DNA from: Marisediminitalea alba | GTDB lineage: Bacteria; Pseudomonadota; Gammaproteobacteria; Enterobacterales; Alteromonadaceae | NCBI RefSeq assembly: GCF_002993365.1 | Contig: NZ_PVNP01000046.1 | Location: 1-58,068, forward strand | Direction of reading: 5' to 3' | Length of the DNA stretch: 58,068 nucleotides | Part shown: positions 1 to 9,420 of the stretch, one piece after another | How positions within the stretch are numbered: position 1 is the stretch's first letter | Layout: each line of letters begins with the position of its first letter | Program-made: the position numbers and the translations under genes | Notes under the pieces: model-generated | Told to the model about the DNA's origin: nothing | What the model saw: only the letters and a program-made list of their open reading frames with translations | Database searches by the model: none

Positions 1-68
1 GCCACCTTAGCTGATTGACGAGGATCTTCTAACTCACTAAAAAGCTGTTCAAATGCACCTGTACCCAT
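1..68 (-). CDS. ISAs1-family transposase, N-terminal fragment
   Basis: Only the first 22 codons lie in the window; the gene continues off the left edge. The peptide begins MGTGAFEQLF and then reads SELEDPRQSAKV. The [FL]xxLxDPRxxxKV pattern is the hallmark of the N-terminal DDE_Tnp_1-associated domain of ISAs1 (H-repeat) transposases. A purine-rich GGAGAG ribosome-binding site sits three bases before the ATG. A short stem-loop (70-90) overlaps this ribosome-binding site. The family call rests on one short motif, but the context, a gene cut by a CAGGGC end, supports it. Confidence 0.65.
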   Translation of the reverse strand, partial: MGTGAFEQLFSELEDPRQSAKV

Positions 69-69
69 G

Positions 70-90
70 ACTCTCTCCGCAAAAGAGAGT
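70..90. other. Stem-loop over the transposase ribosome-binding site
   Basis: ACTCTCT (70-76) and AGAGAGT (84-90) form a perfect 7-bp inverted repeat around a 7-base loop. In the transposase mRNA this hairpin would sequester the GGAGAG ribosome-binding site immediately before the ATG. Such hairpins are known to keep transposase translation low; the role here is inferred. Confidence 0.5.
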
Positions 91-140
91 ATAAGATCAC
101 AGTCACTAAATTTCGTCCAGTTGTAATATCTCTTGTTAAC

Positions 141-566
141 TCAGTTGGTCAATAAATGTTCGTGATCTTGCCCTGCCAGGCGATCTTCAAACTGATAGTG
201 AGTGCTAACGTCTTTACCTGCGAAGGTGGTGTCTTCAATAAGCGAGAGACCAATCCCGGCTTCCAGAAACAGAGGAGCTTGTTTGATTGTGCCAATTTGC
301 TTTACCAGCACCGGCGAGACCGCCAGCACAAAATCGGTATCGTGGTTATCTTCAGCCCCGTATTCCCAGAAATTAACACTCGCTTCCCAGTACAGCAGGA
401 TGTCATCGCTGATATATGACAACGGTCCGGCGTTGTAACGTGCGGCTAGCTTAATCCCTTCGACATCGCCCTCACCGCGGATATAGTCTACAGAGTAGCC
501 AGGATTACCTGCCACACTCAGGGTTGGCAGTAATAGCAGGCAGAGGCTTAAAATTAGTCTGTTCAT
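141..566 (-). pseudogene. Lipid A deacylase / acyloxyacyl hydrolase (PagL-like), truncated by IS
   Basis: The N-terminal part of an outer-membrane lipid A 3-O-deacylase (PagL family) that removes acyl chains from lipopolysaccharide. The start is set at the ATG at 566, giving a clean signal peptide, MNRLILSLCLLLLPTLSVAG. The mature part shows the beta-strand pattern of the family up to STHYQFEDRLAG, which matches the family's HFQFEDR region. Host sequence ends at about 176. The last nine residues, to the stop at 141, come from the ISAs1-type element. The family's catalytic HxSN region lies downstream of this point and is missing, so the product should be inactive. Confidence 0.75.
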
Positions 567-842
567 AAATAGAATTCTCAATCATCATAAGGCGATAACT
601 GTATTTTAAATCCTAATTAAATGGATGATTATTGCTTAATAAGATTAAATTCATTTCATAAAAAAGAATGATCTTTACAGACAGATCACAATCTCCAGGC
701 ACAATAAGATTTAGACAAGGGCCCTGTCTGTAATCCCCCGAAAAACCAGCAATGAGTTTTAATAATGGCAGTCTGGTCATGCCGCTATCATAAAGTTCGG
801 ATAGTGTATGATAGGTGTATTCACAGACACGGATAATCAGGC

Positions 843-1412
843 ATGAGTAAAAACAAAGTCAGTGACATCATGGACGATCTGCTGGACAAAACCACTGGCG
901 AGGTGTCGGTGGGCGATGTGGTCAACAAGTTTGAAAGCCGCGGGTTCGGGCCACTTTTGCTTCTGCCTGCTCTTATAGCCTTGCTGCCTACCGGCGCTAT
1001 CCCCGGTGTACCGTCTATTTGTGGCGTAACACTGTGTATAATCTGCTTACAGATGGCAGTTGGCGACGAACATCCCTGGTTACCCGCCGTTCTGAAGAAT
1101 CGCTCTCTGAGCCACGCAAAGCTGGAAAGTGCAGTAGAAAAGTCCAGACCCTACGTGGTAAAAGCCGAGAAAATACTCACTCCGCGCTTAACCGGGTTAA
1201 CTCAAAGCCCGGCGTCGCGTTTTGTTGCTGTTTATTGCGCGCTGTTTGCCCTGAGCATGATCCCACTGGAAGTGGTGCCCTTTGCTGCAGCAGTGCCTGC
1301 CTTCTCCATAACCCTCACCGCGGTGGGAATGATGAGCAAAGACGGCGCGGTGTTACTGGCAGGCATACTGTGCCAGGCGGCAACAGGCATGTTACTGCTG
1401 CAGGTGCTCTAG
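843..1412 (+). CDS. ExoD family membrane protein
   Basis: A 189-residue integral membrane protein matching the ExoD family (exopolysaccharide synthesis, PF06055), named after a Rhizobium protein that affects exopolysaccharide production. Biochemical function is not established. Hydrophobic spans lie near residues 35-74, 128-160 and 166-189. Between them is a soluble loop beginning with the family-like HPWLPAVL stretch. A GGAT-type ribosome-binding site precedes the ATG. The gene converges on the chemoreceptor gene: the two stop codons share bases in the tetranucleotide CTAG at 1409-1412, so there is no room for a separate terminator. It stands alone on its strand and is probably transcribed from the 582-842 region, divergently from the broken pagL-like gene. 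Confidence 0.8.
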   Translation: MSKNKVSDIMDDLLDKTTGEVSVGDVVNKFESRGFGPLLLLPALIALLPTGAIPGVPSICGVTLCIICLQMAVGDEHPWLPAVLKNRSLSHAKLESAVEKSRPYVVKAEKILTPRLTGLTQSPASRFVAVYCALFALSMIPLEVVPFAAAVPAFSITLTAVGMMSKDGAVLLAGILCQAATGMLLLQVL

Positions 1413-3295
1413 CCGGTTTTAAAGTTGGCTACCAACAGGCGTAACTGCTCCGCCTGCTGCGACATACTGGCGGTGGAACCTGCCGCATTCTGTGTTCGCT
1501 GCTGAGCATTGGCCGATAAATCCCTGATGGCCACTACAGCACTGTTTACACCGCGTATTACCACAGCCTGCTCTTCCACACTCAGCGCTATCTGGTGATT
1601 ATTGTCGGCAATCGCAGCAATAATATCCGTGACCTGAGCAAGCGAAGCGGCGGCCTCCTGAGTATGCTTAACCATTTCATCGCTGACAGAATGGGTACTT
1701 TGCATTGCCTTAACTGCAATTTCGGTAGCGCCCTGAAGCCCGTCTATAGACACCTGGATCTGGCCCAGCGATTGCTGGGTTTTAGTGGCCAGATTACGAA
1801 CCTCGTCGGCTACTACCGAGAAGCCACGGCCATGTTCACCGGCACGGGCCGCCTCAATAGCCGCATTCAGCGCCAGCAGGTTGGTTTGCTCGGCAATGGA
1901 ATTTATCACCTCAGCCACGCCGCCAATTTCTTCGGCCAGCCCGGCCAGTTTTTCCATCTGACCGGTAGCGTTGGCCACATCACTGGACATGGTCTGGCTG
2001 TTAGCCAGAGTTGAATTAAGCAGTGCCTGGCTATTACGGGTTTCTGCCAGTGCATTGCTGGCCTCCTTGGCCGCCCCGGCCGCGTGCTGGGTAACCTGTT
2101 CAATAGAAGCCAGCATTTCTTCGGCGGAGGTCGCCAGGCCATCAGCCTGTTCCAGCTGTGCCTCCAGATCCCGGGCAATCGACTGGTTGCCGGTATTCAC
2201 AGAGCTGGCCATGGAGGAAGTTGTAGCAGACAACTCTTTCACTTCGCCCACAATCCCCCGGATATGCTCAATAAAGCGATTAAACTGTTGAGCCAGTTGC
2301 GCGATTTCACGATCGCCACTCTCATCCAGCCTCTTTGATAAATCTCCGCCGGCGTCGGCCAGCTTGCCCGCGCGATTACTGATTAAGTCCAGACTTTGGG
2401 TAATACTGCGCCCGGCCGCCAGGTTAATAAAGACCACCAGCACAATGCCAATAATAGTCAGCGTTGAAAGCATAATGATAGCGCCCCGCACGTCGGCAAA
2501 GCTCTCATCAATCCGGCTGGTCTGAACGTTGCCCAGAAGGGTTATAAACTCTGAAAAATCACTTAGCAGTGCTTTTCTTAGCTCACTCAGCCGCGCCGCA
2601 TTGTCAATGTATTGTTCGCTGACTTCCTGGGCCTGAATATTGAGCTCCAAACCACGCCGAGCGGCGTTTTCAACCGGCGTGCCGGTGAGCGCAATAAGGT
2701 CTTTGCGGGTATTTTCGATGGCGGTACTGATATATTCGCGCAACTCAGGAACCAGACTACTATCGTTTATCATGCGCAGAAACAGGCGTTGGATACGATA
2801 GTTAGTGTCGGTGTTATTGGTGGCGCCAATGATGGTGCGCACTTCCCCTTCAGGCAACGACACCGGATCTTTCAGCAGCTTCTTCGCAACGTATTTTAAA
2901 AACGAATTTGACTCATTAATGGAACTGTCGGTGGCCGCCAGTAACTGCTCTTCCAGTTGCAGCATTTGCTGACGGTGGTCGTCAGCCCGGGCTATCCGAT
3001 TAGCTATACCGGAAAACTCATTGGCCTCCACGTGTGTGGTCAGCGAGTCCGGGATATTTTTAAGTTCATTTACCGCGTCAGTTAGCACAGCTACGCTAAC
3101 CTCACCATCAAAATAATTCACCAGCATAAACTGCGTTTGCCGGGCTTTTGCCGCGTAGCGCTCGATGGCTTCCACCGAGGATTGGGCATTGCCCAATACA
3201 GAAATCACAAAGAATGAGGTAATCAGGGCAATGATGGCCACAATGGCCAGTATAGCCACCGGCACGTAGAGCTTTCTTTTTAATGACGACAACAC
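1409..3295 (-). CDS. Methyl-accepting chemotaxis protein
   Basis: A 628-residue transmembrane chemoreceptor that signals to CheA/CheW. Translation starts at GTG (3293-3295), seven bases after a strong AAGGAG. Residues about 10-34 form TM1, followed by a largely helical periplasmic sensor domain to about 267. TM2 spans about 268-292, then a HAMP domain and a long coiled-coil signalling domain. The conserved hairpin tip, [15 protein letters not shown] followed by GRGF and EVRNLA, starts at residue 469. There is no C-terminal NWETF-type CheR docking pentapeptide; the protein ends VANFKTG. The ligand cannot be told from the sequence. It lies 32 bp downstream of the ketopantoate reductase-like gene on the same strand, and its stop overlaps that of the ExoD gene. 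Confidence 0.93.
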   Translation of the reverse strand: MLSSLKRKLYVPVAILAIVAIIALITSFFVISVLGNAQSSVEAIERYAAKARQTQFMLVNYFDGEVSVAVLTDAVNELKNIPDSLTTHVEANEFSGIANRIARADDHRQQMLQLEEQLLAATDSSINESNSFLKYVAKKLLKDPVSLPEGEVRTIIGATNNTDTNYRIQRLFLRMINDSSLVPELREYISTAIENTRKDLIALTGTPVENAARRGLELNIQAQEVSEQYIDNAARLSELRKALLSDFSEFITLLGNVQTSRIDESFADVRGAIIMLSTLTIIGIVLVVFINLAAGRSITQSLDLISNRAGKLADAGGDLSKRLDESGDREIAQLAQQFNRFIEHIRGIVGEVKELSATTSSMASSVNTGNQSIARDLEAQLEQADGLATSAEEMLASIEQVTQHAAGAAKEASNALAETRNSQALLNSTLANSQTMSSDVANATGQMEKLAGLAEEIGGVAEVINSIAEQTNLLALNAAIEAARAGEHGRGFSVVADEVRNLATKTQQSLGQIQVSIDGLQGATEIAVKAMQSTHSVSDEMVKHTQEAAASLAQVTDIIAAIADNNHQIALSVEEQAVVIRGVNSAVVAIRDLSANAQQRTQNAAGSTASMSQQAEQLRLLVANFKTG

Positions 3296-3327
3296 GGTAA
3301 GGCTCCTTACTTCGACAAACGGTGTTT

Positions 3328-4290
3328 TTATTCCCGGTTAAACAAGCCATCCAGGCTGTCTGGCAAGGGTTTTGAAGTCAGCTCTGTCCATAGAGATTCG
3401 GTAATTTGTGCTGGTTTACCCAGCAAGCGGCAACGGGCAATCACGCTGCCTAAAATAGCGTCGAGCTCCAACTCTCTGCCTTTCTCAAGATCAATTAACA
3501 TGGAGGTTTTAATGGAGTTAAAAGACTTGATAAGGTTGAACATGTCATCTACTTCATCAGGGGTGATTTCTACCCCATCGTAAGCGGCTGCCCTGCCGGT
3601 CTCCTGCATGGCGCCATAAACCTTTTGGGCGAGCTCCGGCTGATGGGTTAACTCATAGGTTTTTTGTCGCGTGACCGTCGACAGCGGGTTCACCCCACAA
3701 TTCACAATCAGTTTTTTCCACAGCTCTTTGCGAATATCATTACTTACCTCAAGGGGGACATGCTGGCTTTGCCACAGACTGGCCAAGGCCGTTAAATTAG
3801 AAGGGATGGTATTAGACGCGGGCCAGGGGCCAATAATGACTTTATAAATGCCAGTGGTTGTGGCCACCCCGGGCTGTGATATTTCGCCACCACTGCGCAC
3901 CGACAAGCCGCCCCATACACGCGCCTGCCCAATTACAGAAGCCAGCAAAGGCTCGTTATCTACGCCGTTTTGCACCGACAGCACTGGTGTTTTGCCAGCG
4001 ACTAACCAGCTTCCCAATTCGTTGAGCAACGCTTTGGTTTGCGTAGCTTTCAGCGCAATGACTATGACATCGAAATCATCAACTTTGCTGGTAGATTGTA
4101 ATTCAGGATGAGAACAGGCAATGACGTCCTGATGGCGGGTTTCGCCATCGTGGATCACTGTAAGGCCATTACGCTTTAGCGCATCCAGATGTGCACCGCG
4201 AGCTGTGACAGTGACAGTTGCCCGGGCATTCGCCAGACGTTCGGCATAAAAGCTGCCAATCGCCCCACATCCAATTACCAGTATGTTCAT
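3328..4290 (-). CDS. Ketopantoate reductase family protein (ApbA/PanE-like)
   Basis: A 320-residue NADPH-dependent 2-oxoacid reductase of the ApbA/PanE family. The N-terminal Rossmann motif [13 protein letters not shown] starts at residue 7. The second half contains the catalytic-lysine region, [13 protein letters not shown], and the all-helical C-terminal domain. True PanE makes pantoate for coenzyme A. Many paralogues act on other 2-oxoacids, and the catabolic neighbourhood of this window makes a paralogous role possible. No symbol is therefore given. The gene is divergent from the TonB receptor at 4535, with a 244-bp intergenic region that holds the palindrome at 4353-4368. Confidence 0.85.
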   Translation of the reverse strand: MNILVIGCGAIGSFYAERLANARATVTVTARGAHLDALKRNGLTVIHDGETRHQDVIACSHPELQSTSKVDDFDVIVIALKATQTKALLNELGSWLVAGKTPVLSVQNGVDNEPLLASVIGQARVWGGLSVRSGGEISQPGVATTTGIYKVIIGPWPASNTIPSNLTALASLWQSQHVPLEVSNDIRKELWKKLIVNCGVNPLSTVTRQKTYELTHQPELAQKVYGAMQETGRAAAYDGVEITPDEVDDMFNLIKSFNSIKTSMLIDLEKGRELELDAILGSVIARCRLLGKPAQITESLWTELTSKPLPDSLDGLFNRE

Positions 4291-4352
4291 CGGTTAACTT
4301 ATTAACAAAATGTTATAAGCAACACATTAATAAGAGTTTTTATGATGTTCAA

Positions 4353-4368
4353 CTGACAATATTGTTAG
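4353..4368. promoter_or_regulatory. Palindrome between ketopantoate reductase and TonB receptor genes
   Basis: The perfect 10-bp palindrome ACAATATTGT (4356-4365) extends to CTGACAATATTGTTAG with one mismatched pair. It sits centrally between two divergent genes and resembles a dimeric repressor site. The binding protein is unknown. Confidence 0.45.
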
Positions 4369-4534
4369 TGTTCAGTCTTACAATTTTGTCATACACATAA
4401 GCATTCCTTTCCTCTCTGCCAATAAGTGAAAGCATTTCATGTCGAGTGATTTGCCCTTTTTATCGGATCCTGCATCCAATCCGCTGGCTAAAACGTTAAG
4501 ATCAGTAAGTTCCTTTTTTATTAGAGTTTGAGTT

Positions 4535-6562
4535 TTGAAATATCTGATTTTTTCTACCTCGCTGTTGGCCTCTGCCACAGCATTCGCAGATGGCCCGCAT
4601 ATTGAGCGCGTGGTGGTATTTGGTAAACAAAGCGACCTGATAGGTGAGTCGATTTCTGCCTCAGAAGGCGTAATCGGTACCGGCGACATTGCCCAGCGCC
4701 CGTTGCTGCGCCCTGGCGAGATACTGGAATTCGTGCCGGGCATGGTGGTTACCCAACACAGCGGTTCAGGTAAAGCGAATCAGTACTTTCTGCGGGGTTT
4801 TAACCTCGATCACGGCACCGACTTTAGTATTTCACTGGATGGCATGCCGGTGAACATGCGCACTCACAGGCACGGTCAGGGTTATACCGACCTTAACTTT
4901 ATCACCCCTGAATTTATTCAGCGCATCGATTATCAGAAAGGGCCCTACCGCGCGATGCAGGGGGATTTTTCTGTGGCTGGCTCAGCCAATTTTTCGCTGA
5001 TGTCATCTTTTGATCAACCCTTCGGCAAGCTTGAGATTGGCGAAAATGGTTTCCTGCGCACTGTGGCAGCCACTAACTTAGCAGTGGGCGAAAGTAATCT
5101 TGCAGTGGGTGGAGAATGGCAGCAATACGACGGCCCCTGGACCGATATAGATGAAGACATTGCGAAAACCAGTGCCTTCGCCCGTTTTCGACAGGTGACT
5201 GACGACAGCATCCTGCACATTACTTTTTTAGGTTACGACAACAGTTGGAATTCTGCCGATCAGATCCCACTGCGCGCGGTACAAAGCGGCCTGATAGATG
5301 AACTGGGCTCTTTGGATCCAACGCTCGGCGGTGAGTCCAATCGCTACAGCTTATCGGTTAACTGGCAATCGGCCGACTGGATGGTAAACGCCTATGCCAT
5401 TTCCAGCGAGTTGAACCTGTTCTCTAACTTTACTTATTTTCTGGATAACCCTGAGGCAGGCGATCAGTTTGAACAGGTCGACGACCGCGCAATATATGGC
5501 GGTACACTTACCCGTTTCCATTCGACAACTGTAGGTGATTCTCACGTACATTTTACTGGCGGCCTGGAATGGCGTTATGACGACATCAGCGAAGTAGGCC
5601 TGTATCGCACCAACCAGCGCGTTCGTCAGTCGCCGGTTCGACGCGACAGTGTGGATGAGTATTCGGTGGCTGCGTTTCTGCAGGTTGATGTTGATATTAC
5701 CGACAACTTAATTGGCCATGTGGATATCCGCCACGATTACCTGGCTGTGGACGTTAACAGTGATTTAAGCGCAAACAGTGGTGACGACAGCGATAACATC
5801 ACCAGTCTCAAAGGCGGCCTGAGCTATATTTTAAATGATGCCTGGCAGGCCTATGTAAATGTGGGTCAGTCTTTTCACTCCAACGATGCCCGCGGCGCGG
5901 TTATCAGTATCGACCCAGCCACTGGCGAGGCGGCTGAACCGGTTGATTTGCTGGTCAGAGGCGAAGGTGCAGAAATTGGCTTAAGGGTGGCACGCTATCG
6001 CTACTACAATGCCTCACTTTCGTTATGGTATCTGGAGAACGACTCTGAACTGGTTTTCGTTGGCGATGCCGGTAACACAGAAGCCAGCCGTGCATCCCGC
6101 CGCTGGGGTGTGGAATTCTCCGCCTATTACTGGTTTACATCTAACCTGACCACTGATCTGGAATTTGCCTGGACTGATTCGAAATACCGCGAGGATGAAC
6201 CCGGCGAAGGTAAGTATATTGAAGGTTCATTACCGGTAGTTGCCAGTGTTGGCCTTAACTGGCAAATGAACGATTACTGGCGCAGCGATTTGCGCGTACG
6301 GTACTTTGGTAAACGTACGCTGGATAGCTTTAAAGAACGCCAGTCCGACACCTTTACTGTAGTCAACGCCAGCCTGGTGTATGAAGTTGACCAGTGGCAG
6401 GGCAGCCTGTCGGTACTTAACCTGCTGGACAGCAACGACCATGATATCGATTACTGGTATGCCAGCCGCCTGCCTGGTGAGCCTGAAGAGGGTGTTGAAG
6501 ACCTCCACTACCATCCTATTGAACCACGCACACTGCGCGCCAGCATTAGTTACCGCTTTTAA
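4535..6562 (+). CDS. TonB-dependent outer-membrane receptor
   Basis: A 675-residue receptor that would import a substrate through the outer membrane using TonB energy. An in-frame TGA at 4529-4531 rules out an earlier start. TTG at 4535 gives a good signal peptide, MKYLIFSTSLLASATAFA. The mature protein begins with a TonB-box-like segment, ERVVVFG, then a plug domain with FLRGFNLDHGTDF and QRIDYQKGPYRA at about residues 83-140. The barrel closes with the terminal aromatic ISYRF. The plug residues MRTHRHGQGYTD belong to a receptor group of unknown substrate that I have often seen near metal genes. It is not in an operon with a transporter here, and a hairpin follows the gene. Confidence 0.88.
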   Translation: MKYLIFSTSLLASATAFADGPHIERVVVFGKQSDLIGESISASEGVIGTGDIAQRPLLRPGEILEFVPGMVVTQHSGSGKANQYFLRGFNLDHGTDFSISLDGMPVNMRTHRHGQGYTDLNFITPEFIQRIDYQKGPYRAMQGDFSVAGSANFSLMSSFDQPFGKLEIGENGFLRTVAATNLAVGESNLAVGGEWQQYDGPWTDIDEDIAKTSAFARFRQVTDDSILHITFLGYDNSWNSADQIPLRAVQSGLIDELGSLDPTLGGESNRYSLSVNWQSADWMVNAYAISSELNLFSNFTYFLDNPEAGDQFEQVDDRAIYGGTLTRFHSTTVGDSHVHFTGGLEWRYDDISEVGLYRTNQRVRQSPVRRDSVDEYSVAAFLQVDVDITDNLIGHVDIRHDYLAVDVNSDLSANSGDDSDNITSLKGGLSYILNDAWQAYVNVGQSFHSNDARGAVISIDPATGEAAEPVDLLVRGEGAEIGLRVARYRYYNASLSLWYLENDSELVFVGDAGNTEASRASRRWGVEFSAYYWFTSNLTTDLEFAWTDSKYREDEPGEGKYIEGSLPVVASVGLNWQMNDYWRSDLRVRYFGKRTLDSFKERQSDTFTVVNASLVYEVDQWQGSLSVLNLLDSNDHDIDYWYASRLPGEPEEGVEDLHYHPIEPRTLRASISYRF

Positions 6563-6579
6563 TATATCGTAATCCATCT

Positions 6580-6611
6580 GGCTTAATTTCGGCAATTGAC
6601 GAAATTAAGCC
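6580..6611 (+). terminator. Hairpin after TonB receptor gene
   Basis: GGCTTAATTTCG (6580-6591) and CGAAATTAAGCC (6600-6611) form a perfect 12-bp stem with an 8-base loop, 18 bp after the receptor stop codon. The T-tract that follows is weak, so it may be a terminator or a 3'-end stabilising hairpin. Confidence 0.6.
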
Positions 6612-6619
6612 TTGCTCCT

Positions 6620-6778
6620 ATGCTGGCCATCACGGCAGGACCCATCAGCGCCATTCTGGTGTGGATACTGCCCGCAGATTTTGCCGGCATTTTAGTGATA
6701 GGCCTGCTTCTGCCAAGCATTTTACTGCCCGCAGTGCTTTCATGGTGGTTTTGGCGGACCGAAACACGCACTAGTTAA
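6620..6778 (+). CDS. Possible small membrane protein
   Basis: An unrecognised 52-residue reading frame with two hydrophobic stretches (around ITAGPISAILVWIL and LVIGLLLPSILLPAVLSWWF) and a charged tail, RTETRTS. An alternative TTG start at 6596 lies inside the hairpin after the receptor gene and is unlikely. The ATG at 6620 has no convincing ribosome-binding site. The hydrophobic pattern is protein-like, but expression is uncertain and this could be chance. Confidence 0.3.
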   Translation: MLAITAGPISAILVWILPADFAGILVIGLLLPSILLPAVLSWWFWRTETRTS

Positions 6779-7134
6779 AATGTCGTTCACCTCAATATAC
6801 TGCAGATTAGCGTCGTTTTCTGGCGCTAATCGTGAGCCTACCACCTGAAAGCTCTTTTTCGTATACGATTTTCTGTTTTAAAGGTCGCCAATCTTCGCCA
6901 TTTCCAGCTTTTTTTATCCAATTAGCATTTTCTGCTGCATCAACCTAAGGCTTGATATTTTTCACTGCGCAGAGGGGATTTTTCAACGCAATTTGAGCGC
7001 GGCGTTACACTTATACTGATTGTGGAAGGATTATCCACTTAAAAAAAGAATTTCAGATAGCACAATAACAACCACAGGCTGTCGGATACCTCCTTTTGCC
7101 GTTGACCAGAGAACTCATTGGAGAACAACACAAG
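6779..7134. other. Intergenic region upstream of siderophore receptor
   Basis: No gene is seen. The stretch is AT-rich and probably carries the promoter of the receptor at 7135. A -10-like TATACT lies at 7012-7017, followed by a dyad at 7022-7038 (GTGGA-N7-TCCAC with an inner GGATTATCC). I found no convincing Fur box, although iron control would be expected for a siderophore receptor. Confidence 0.5.
7022..7038. promoter_or_regulatory. Dyad downstream of putative -10 of siderophore receptor gene
   Basis: GTGGA and TCCAC flank a 7-base centre, and the inner GGAT-T-ATCC is also symmetric. It lies just after the TATACT hexamer at 7012-7017, where a repressor would block transcription. It does not resemble the Fur consensus. 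Confidence 0.35.
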
Positions 7135-9279
7135 ATGAACACCAACAGAATTATCGTGAAGTCAGTGCTTGCAGCTGCTGTATCAGTCGCACTGTCATCC
7201 ACTGTCAACGCCCAGACTAACGCCGATGCCGATGACATCGAGCAAATTGAAGTTGTTCAGCAGCGTCAACCGTATCGTGGTGATATTCCTCTTAAATCAA
7301 TGCCACAAAATATTGATGTCGTCAGTGCCGAACTGCTGGACGATCTGGGGGTTAATGACTTCCAGAGTGCTATAGACTTTGCCAGCGGTATTGCCCGCCA
7401 GAACAGTTTTGGTGGTATGTGGGACAGCTTCGCCATCCGCGGTTTCGCAGGCGATGAAAACCTGCCAGGCGGCTACCTGGTAAATGGTTTTAGCGCCGGC
7501 CGCGGCTATAGTGGTCGCCGTGAAACGTCAAACATCCAGGCTATCGAAGTCATTAAAGGCCCGGGCTCAGCATTATTCGGCCGCAGTGAACCGGGTGGTA
7601 CCATTAATATCATCACTAAAAAGCCGCAGTTTTATGAAGAAGGATATATTCAGGCCACAGCAGGCAGCTACGACCTGTACCGCCTTGAAGGTGATTACAC
7701 CAATGCCATCACCGACGATCTCGCCTTCCGTGTAAACGGCGCCTACGAAGATGCAGGCAGCTTCCGCGACGAAGTGTATTCCGAGAAACTGTCTATCAGC
7801 CCATCTTTCCACTACAACATCTCAAGCGATACCAGTCTGGTATATGAACTTGAATACCTCGATCAGGAATTGATTTTCGACCGCGGTGTACTAGTCACTA
7901 ACTATGACTATTTTGATGTACCGCTTGATGTATTTTATGGCGAACCAAACGATGGTCCGGTGCAAATCGAAGCCACCGGTCATCAATTAACTCTTCAGCA
8001 TCAGTTAAACAGCGACTGGAGCCTACTGGCTGGCTTAAGCTACCGTGAATCATCCTTCGAAGGCTTTGCCTCTGAGGTTGAACTCGGCGGACGCCAGTTA
8101 GTTACCGAAGAAGGTTTTGAAGAAACCGTTAACCGTCGCCGTCTGTACCGCGATTATGACGCCGAAGACTTAGCTGGCCGCATTGAATTAAGTGGTACTG
8201 TGGAACTGGCCGGCATGGCCCATCATATCCTGCTTGGTACAGATGCCTATGACTACACCCTCGACATCCTGCAGAATCGCTGGCGCGTTGCCTGGGGCGT
8301 AAATGATACCACTTATGCGGTAAACAAATATAACCCAGAATATGGTCAGCCACTGCCAGACTTATCGCCAAATCGTTTCGATTCTGAGAACCAAACGTCA
8401 GTAGGGGTTTACTTCCAGGATCAGATTGATGTCACCGAAAAGTTCAAAATGCAGGTGGGCATCCGGGTGGATAACTATGATCAGGAATTTGAGAATTACC
8501 GCACTGATCCGGTGACCGTCTCATCGCAGACTCAAACCACCACCAGCCCAAGATTTGGCCTGGTGTATGAGGCGTCATCGCTCTATACCCTTTATGCCAG
8601 CTATTCAGAAGGCTTCCGTCCTAACTCAGGGTCAAACGCGGCGGGCGAAACCTTTGAGCCGGAAGAAAGTAAATCTTACGAAGCCGGGGTTAAGTTTAAT
8701 AATGAAGACGAGAGTCTGACCGGTACAGTAGCTTTGTTCCGTGCCGAGAAATCTAACGTTCTGGCCGCCGATCCAATTCCTGCTAATGCCGGTTTCTCAG
8801 ACACTATTGGTGAAGCGGAGAGTCAGGGTATCGAAGTGGATCTAACTGCCATGCTCGGTGAGGACACTATGGTCACTGTTGCCTACGCGTTTGTTGATGC
8901 CACCACTTCCAACGACATTATCAATGCTGACTGGCTGGTGAATATTCCGGCGGGTACACAGTTACTGAATATTCCGGAACACAAGTTAAACGTAACGGGC
9001 ATTCATTACATGGATATTGCCGGTAAAGAGTCTAAAGTGGGCGCGAGCGTAACTTATGTAGACGAACGCCCGGGGGAACTGATCGATCCGAATTACATCT
9101 TACCAAGCTACACCACGGTGAGACTGTTTGGTTCAGTAAACCTAACGGATTCACTTAGCATAAACGCCGATATCGAAAACCTGTTCGATAAAGAGTACTA
9201 CGCCAGTTCTTACTCGGCTATGTGGACCATGCCAGGCGCACCGCGTCAGGCGAAAGTCAGCGTGAAATACGCCTTTTAA
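7135..9279 (+). CDS. TonB-dependent siderophore receptor
   Basis: A 714-residue receptor of the ferric-siderophore group (FhuA/FoxA-like). The start at 7135 follows a GGAGAA ribosome-binding site and gives a signal peptide ending VNAQ. The TonB box is IEQIEVV. The plug contains SMPQNIDVVSAE, FAIRGFAGDE, IEVIKGPGSALFG and EPGGTINIITKKP, the classic TIGR01783-type signature, near residues 48-165. The barrel ends NLFDKEYYAS and then VKYAF. The overall pattern favours a hydroxamate-type Fe(III)-siderophore, but the ligand cannot be fixed from sequence. No siderophore transport or utilisation genes adjoin it, so inner-membrane uptake must be encoded elsewhere. Confidence 0.92.
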   Translation: MNTNRIIVKSVLAAAVSVALSSTVNAQTNADADDIEQIEVVQQRQPYRGDIPLKSMPQNIDVVSAELLDDLGVNDFQSAIDFASGIARQNSFGGMWDSFAIRGFAGDENLPGGYLVNGFSAGRGYSGRRETSNIQAIEVIKGPGSALFGRSEPGGTINIITKKPQFYEEGYIQATAGSYDLYRLEGDYTNAITDDLAFRVNGAYEDAGSFRDEVYSEKLSISPSFHYNISSDTSLVYELEYLDQELIFDRGVLVTNYDYFDVPLDVFYGEPNDGPVQIEATGHQLTLQHQLNSDWSLLAGLSYRESSFEGFASEVELGGRQLVTEEGFEETVNRRRLYRDYDAEDLAGRIELSGTVELAGMAHHILLGTDAYDYTLDILQNRWRVAWGVNDTTYAVNKYNPEYGQPLPDLSPNRFDSENQTSVGVYFQDQIDVTEKFKMQVGIRVDNYDQEFENYRTDPVTVSSQTQTTTSPRFGLVYEASSLYTLYASYSEGFRPNSGSNAAGETFEPEESKSYEAGVKFNNEDESLTGTVALFRAEKSNVLAADPIPANAGFSDTIGEAESQGIEVDLTAMLGEDTMVTVAYAFVDATTSNDIINADWLVNIPAGTQLLNIPEHKLNVTGIHYMDIAGKESKVGASVTYVDERPGELIDPNYILPSYTTVRLFGSVNLTDSLSINADIENLFDKEYYASSYSAMWTMPGAPRQAKVSVKYAF

Positions 9280-9297
9280 CACTGCTTAATCGGGCTG

Positions 9298-9312
9298 GCC
9301 GGAAATTCCGGC
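9298..9312. terminator. Compact palindrome after siderophore receptor gene
   Basis: GCCGGAA-A-TTCCGGC begins 19 bp after the receptor stop. As RNA it folds as a GC-rich stem with a four- to five-base loop. No T-tract follows, so a terminator role is only possible. Confidence 0.4.
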
Positions 9313-9420
9313 TGGTCCGGACACTTCGATAATTACCCTGTGCAGCATGTAAATCAGGTGACTGTTTTCCATGATGACGGTAATGTGACGAAGACCGAGA
9401 AGTACTAAGAGGATAATACT

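Larger units (their letters stand above)
1..175 (-). mobile_element. Partial ISAs1-family insertion sequence (5' end)
   Basis: The outer end of the element is placed at base 175, where the minus strand begins CAGGGCAAGATCACGAAC. This interrupts the reading frame of the neighbouring pagL-like gene, whose FEDRL motif ends just before it. The element contains the start of a transposase gene and runs off the left edge of the window. Starting with CAGGGC agrees with what I remember of ISAs1-family terminal repeats. The second end and the target duplication lie outside the window, so the exact border is inferred from the broken host gene. Confidence 0.7.

Noticed and set aside
4378..4743. Antisense open frame over the start of the TonB receptor gene
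   Set aside because: The opposite strand encodes a good signal peptide and plug domain; the antisense product has no recognisable pattern.
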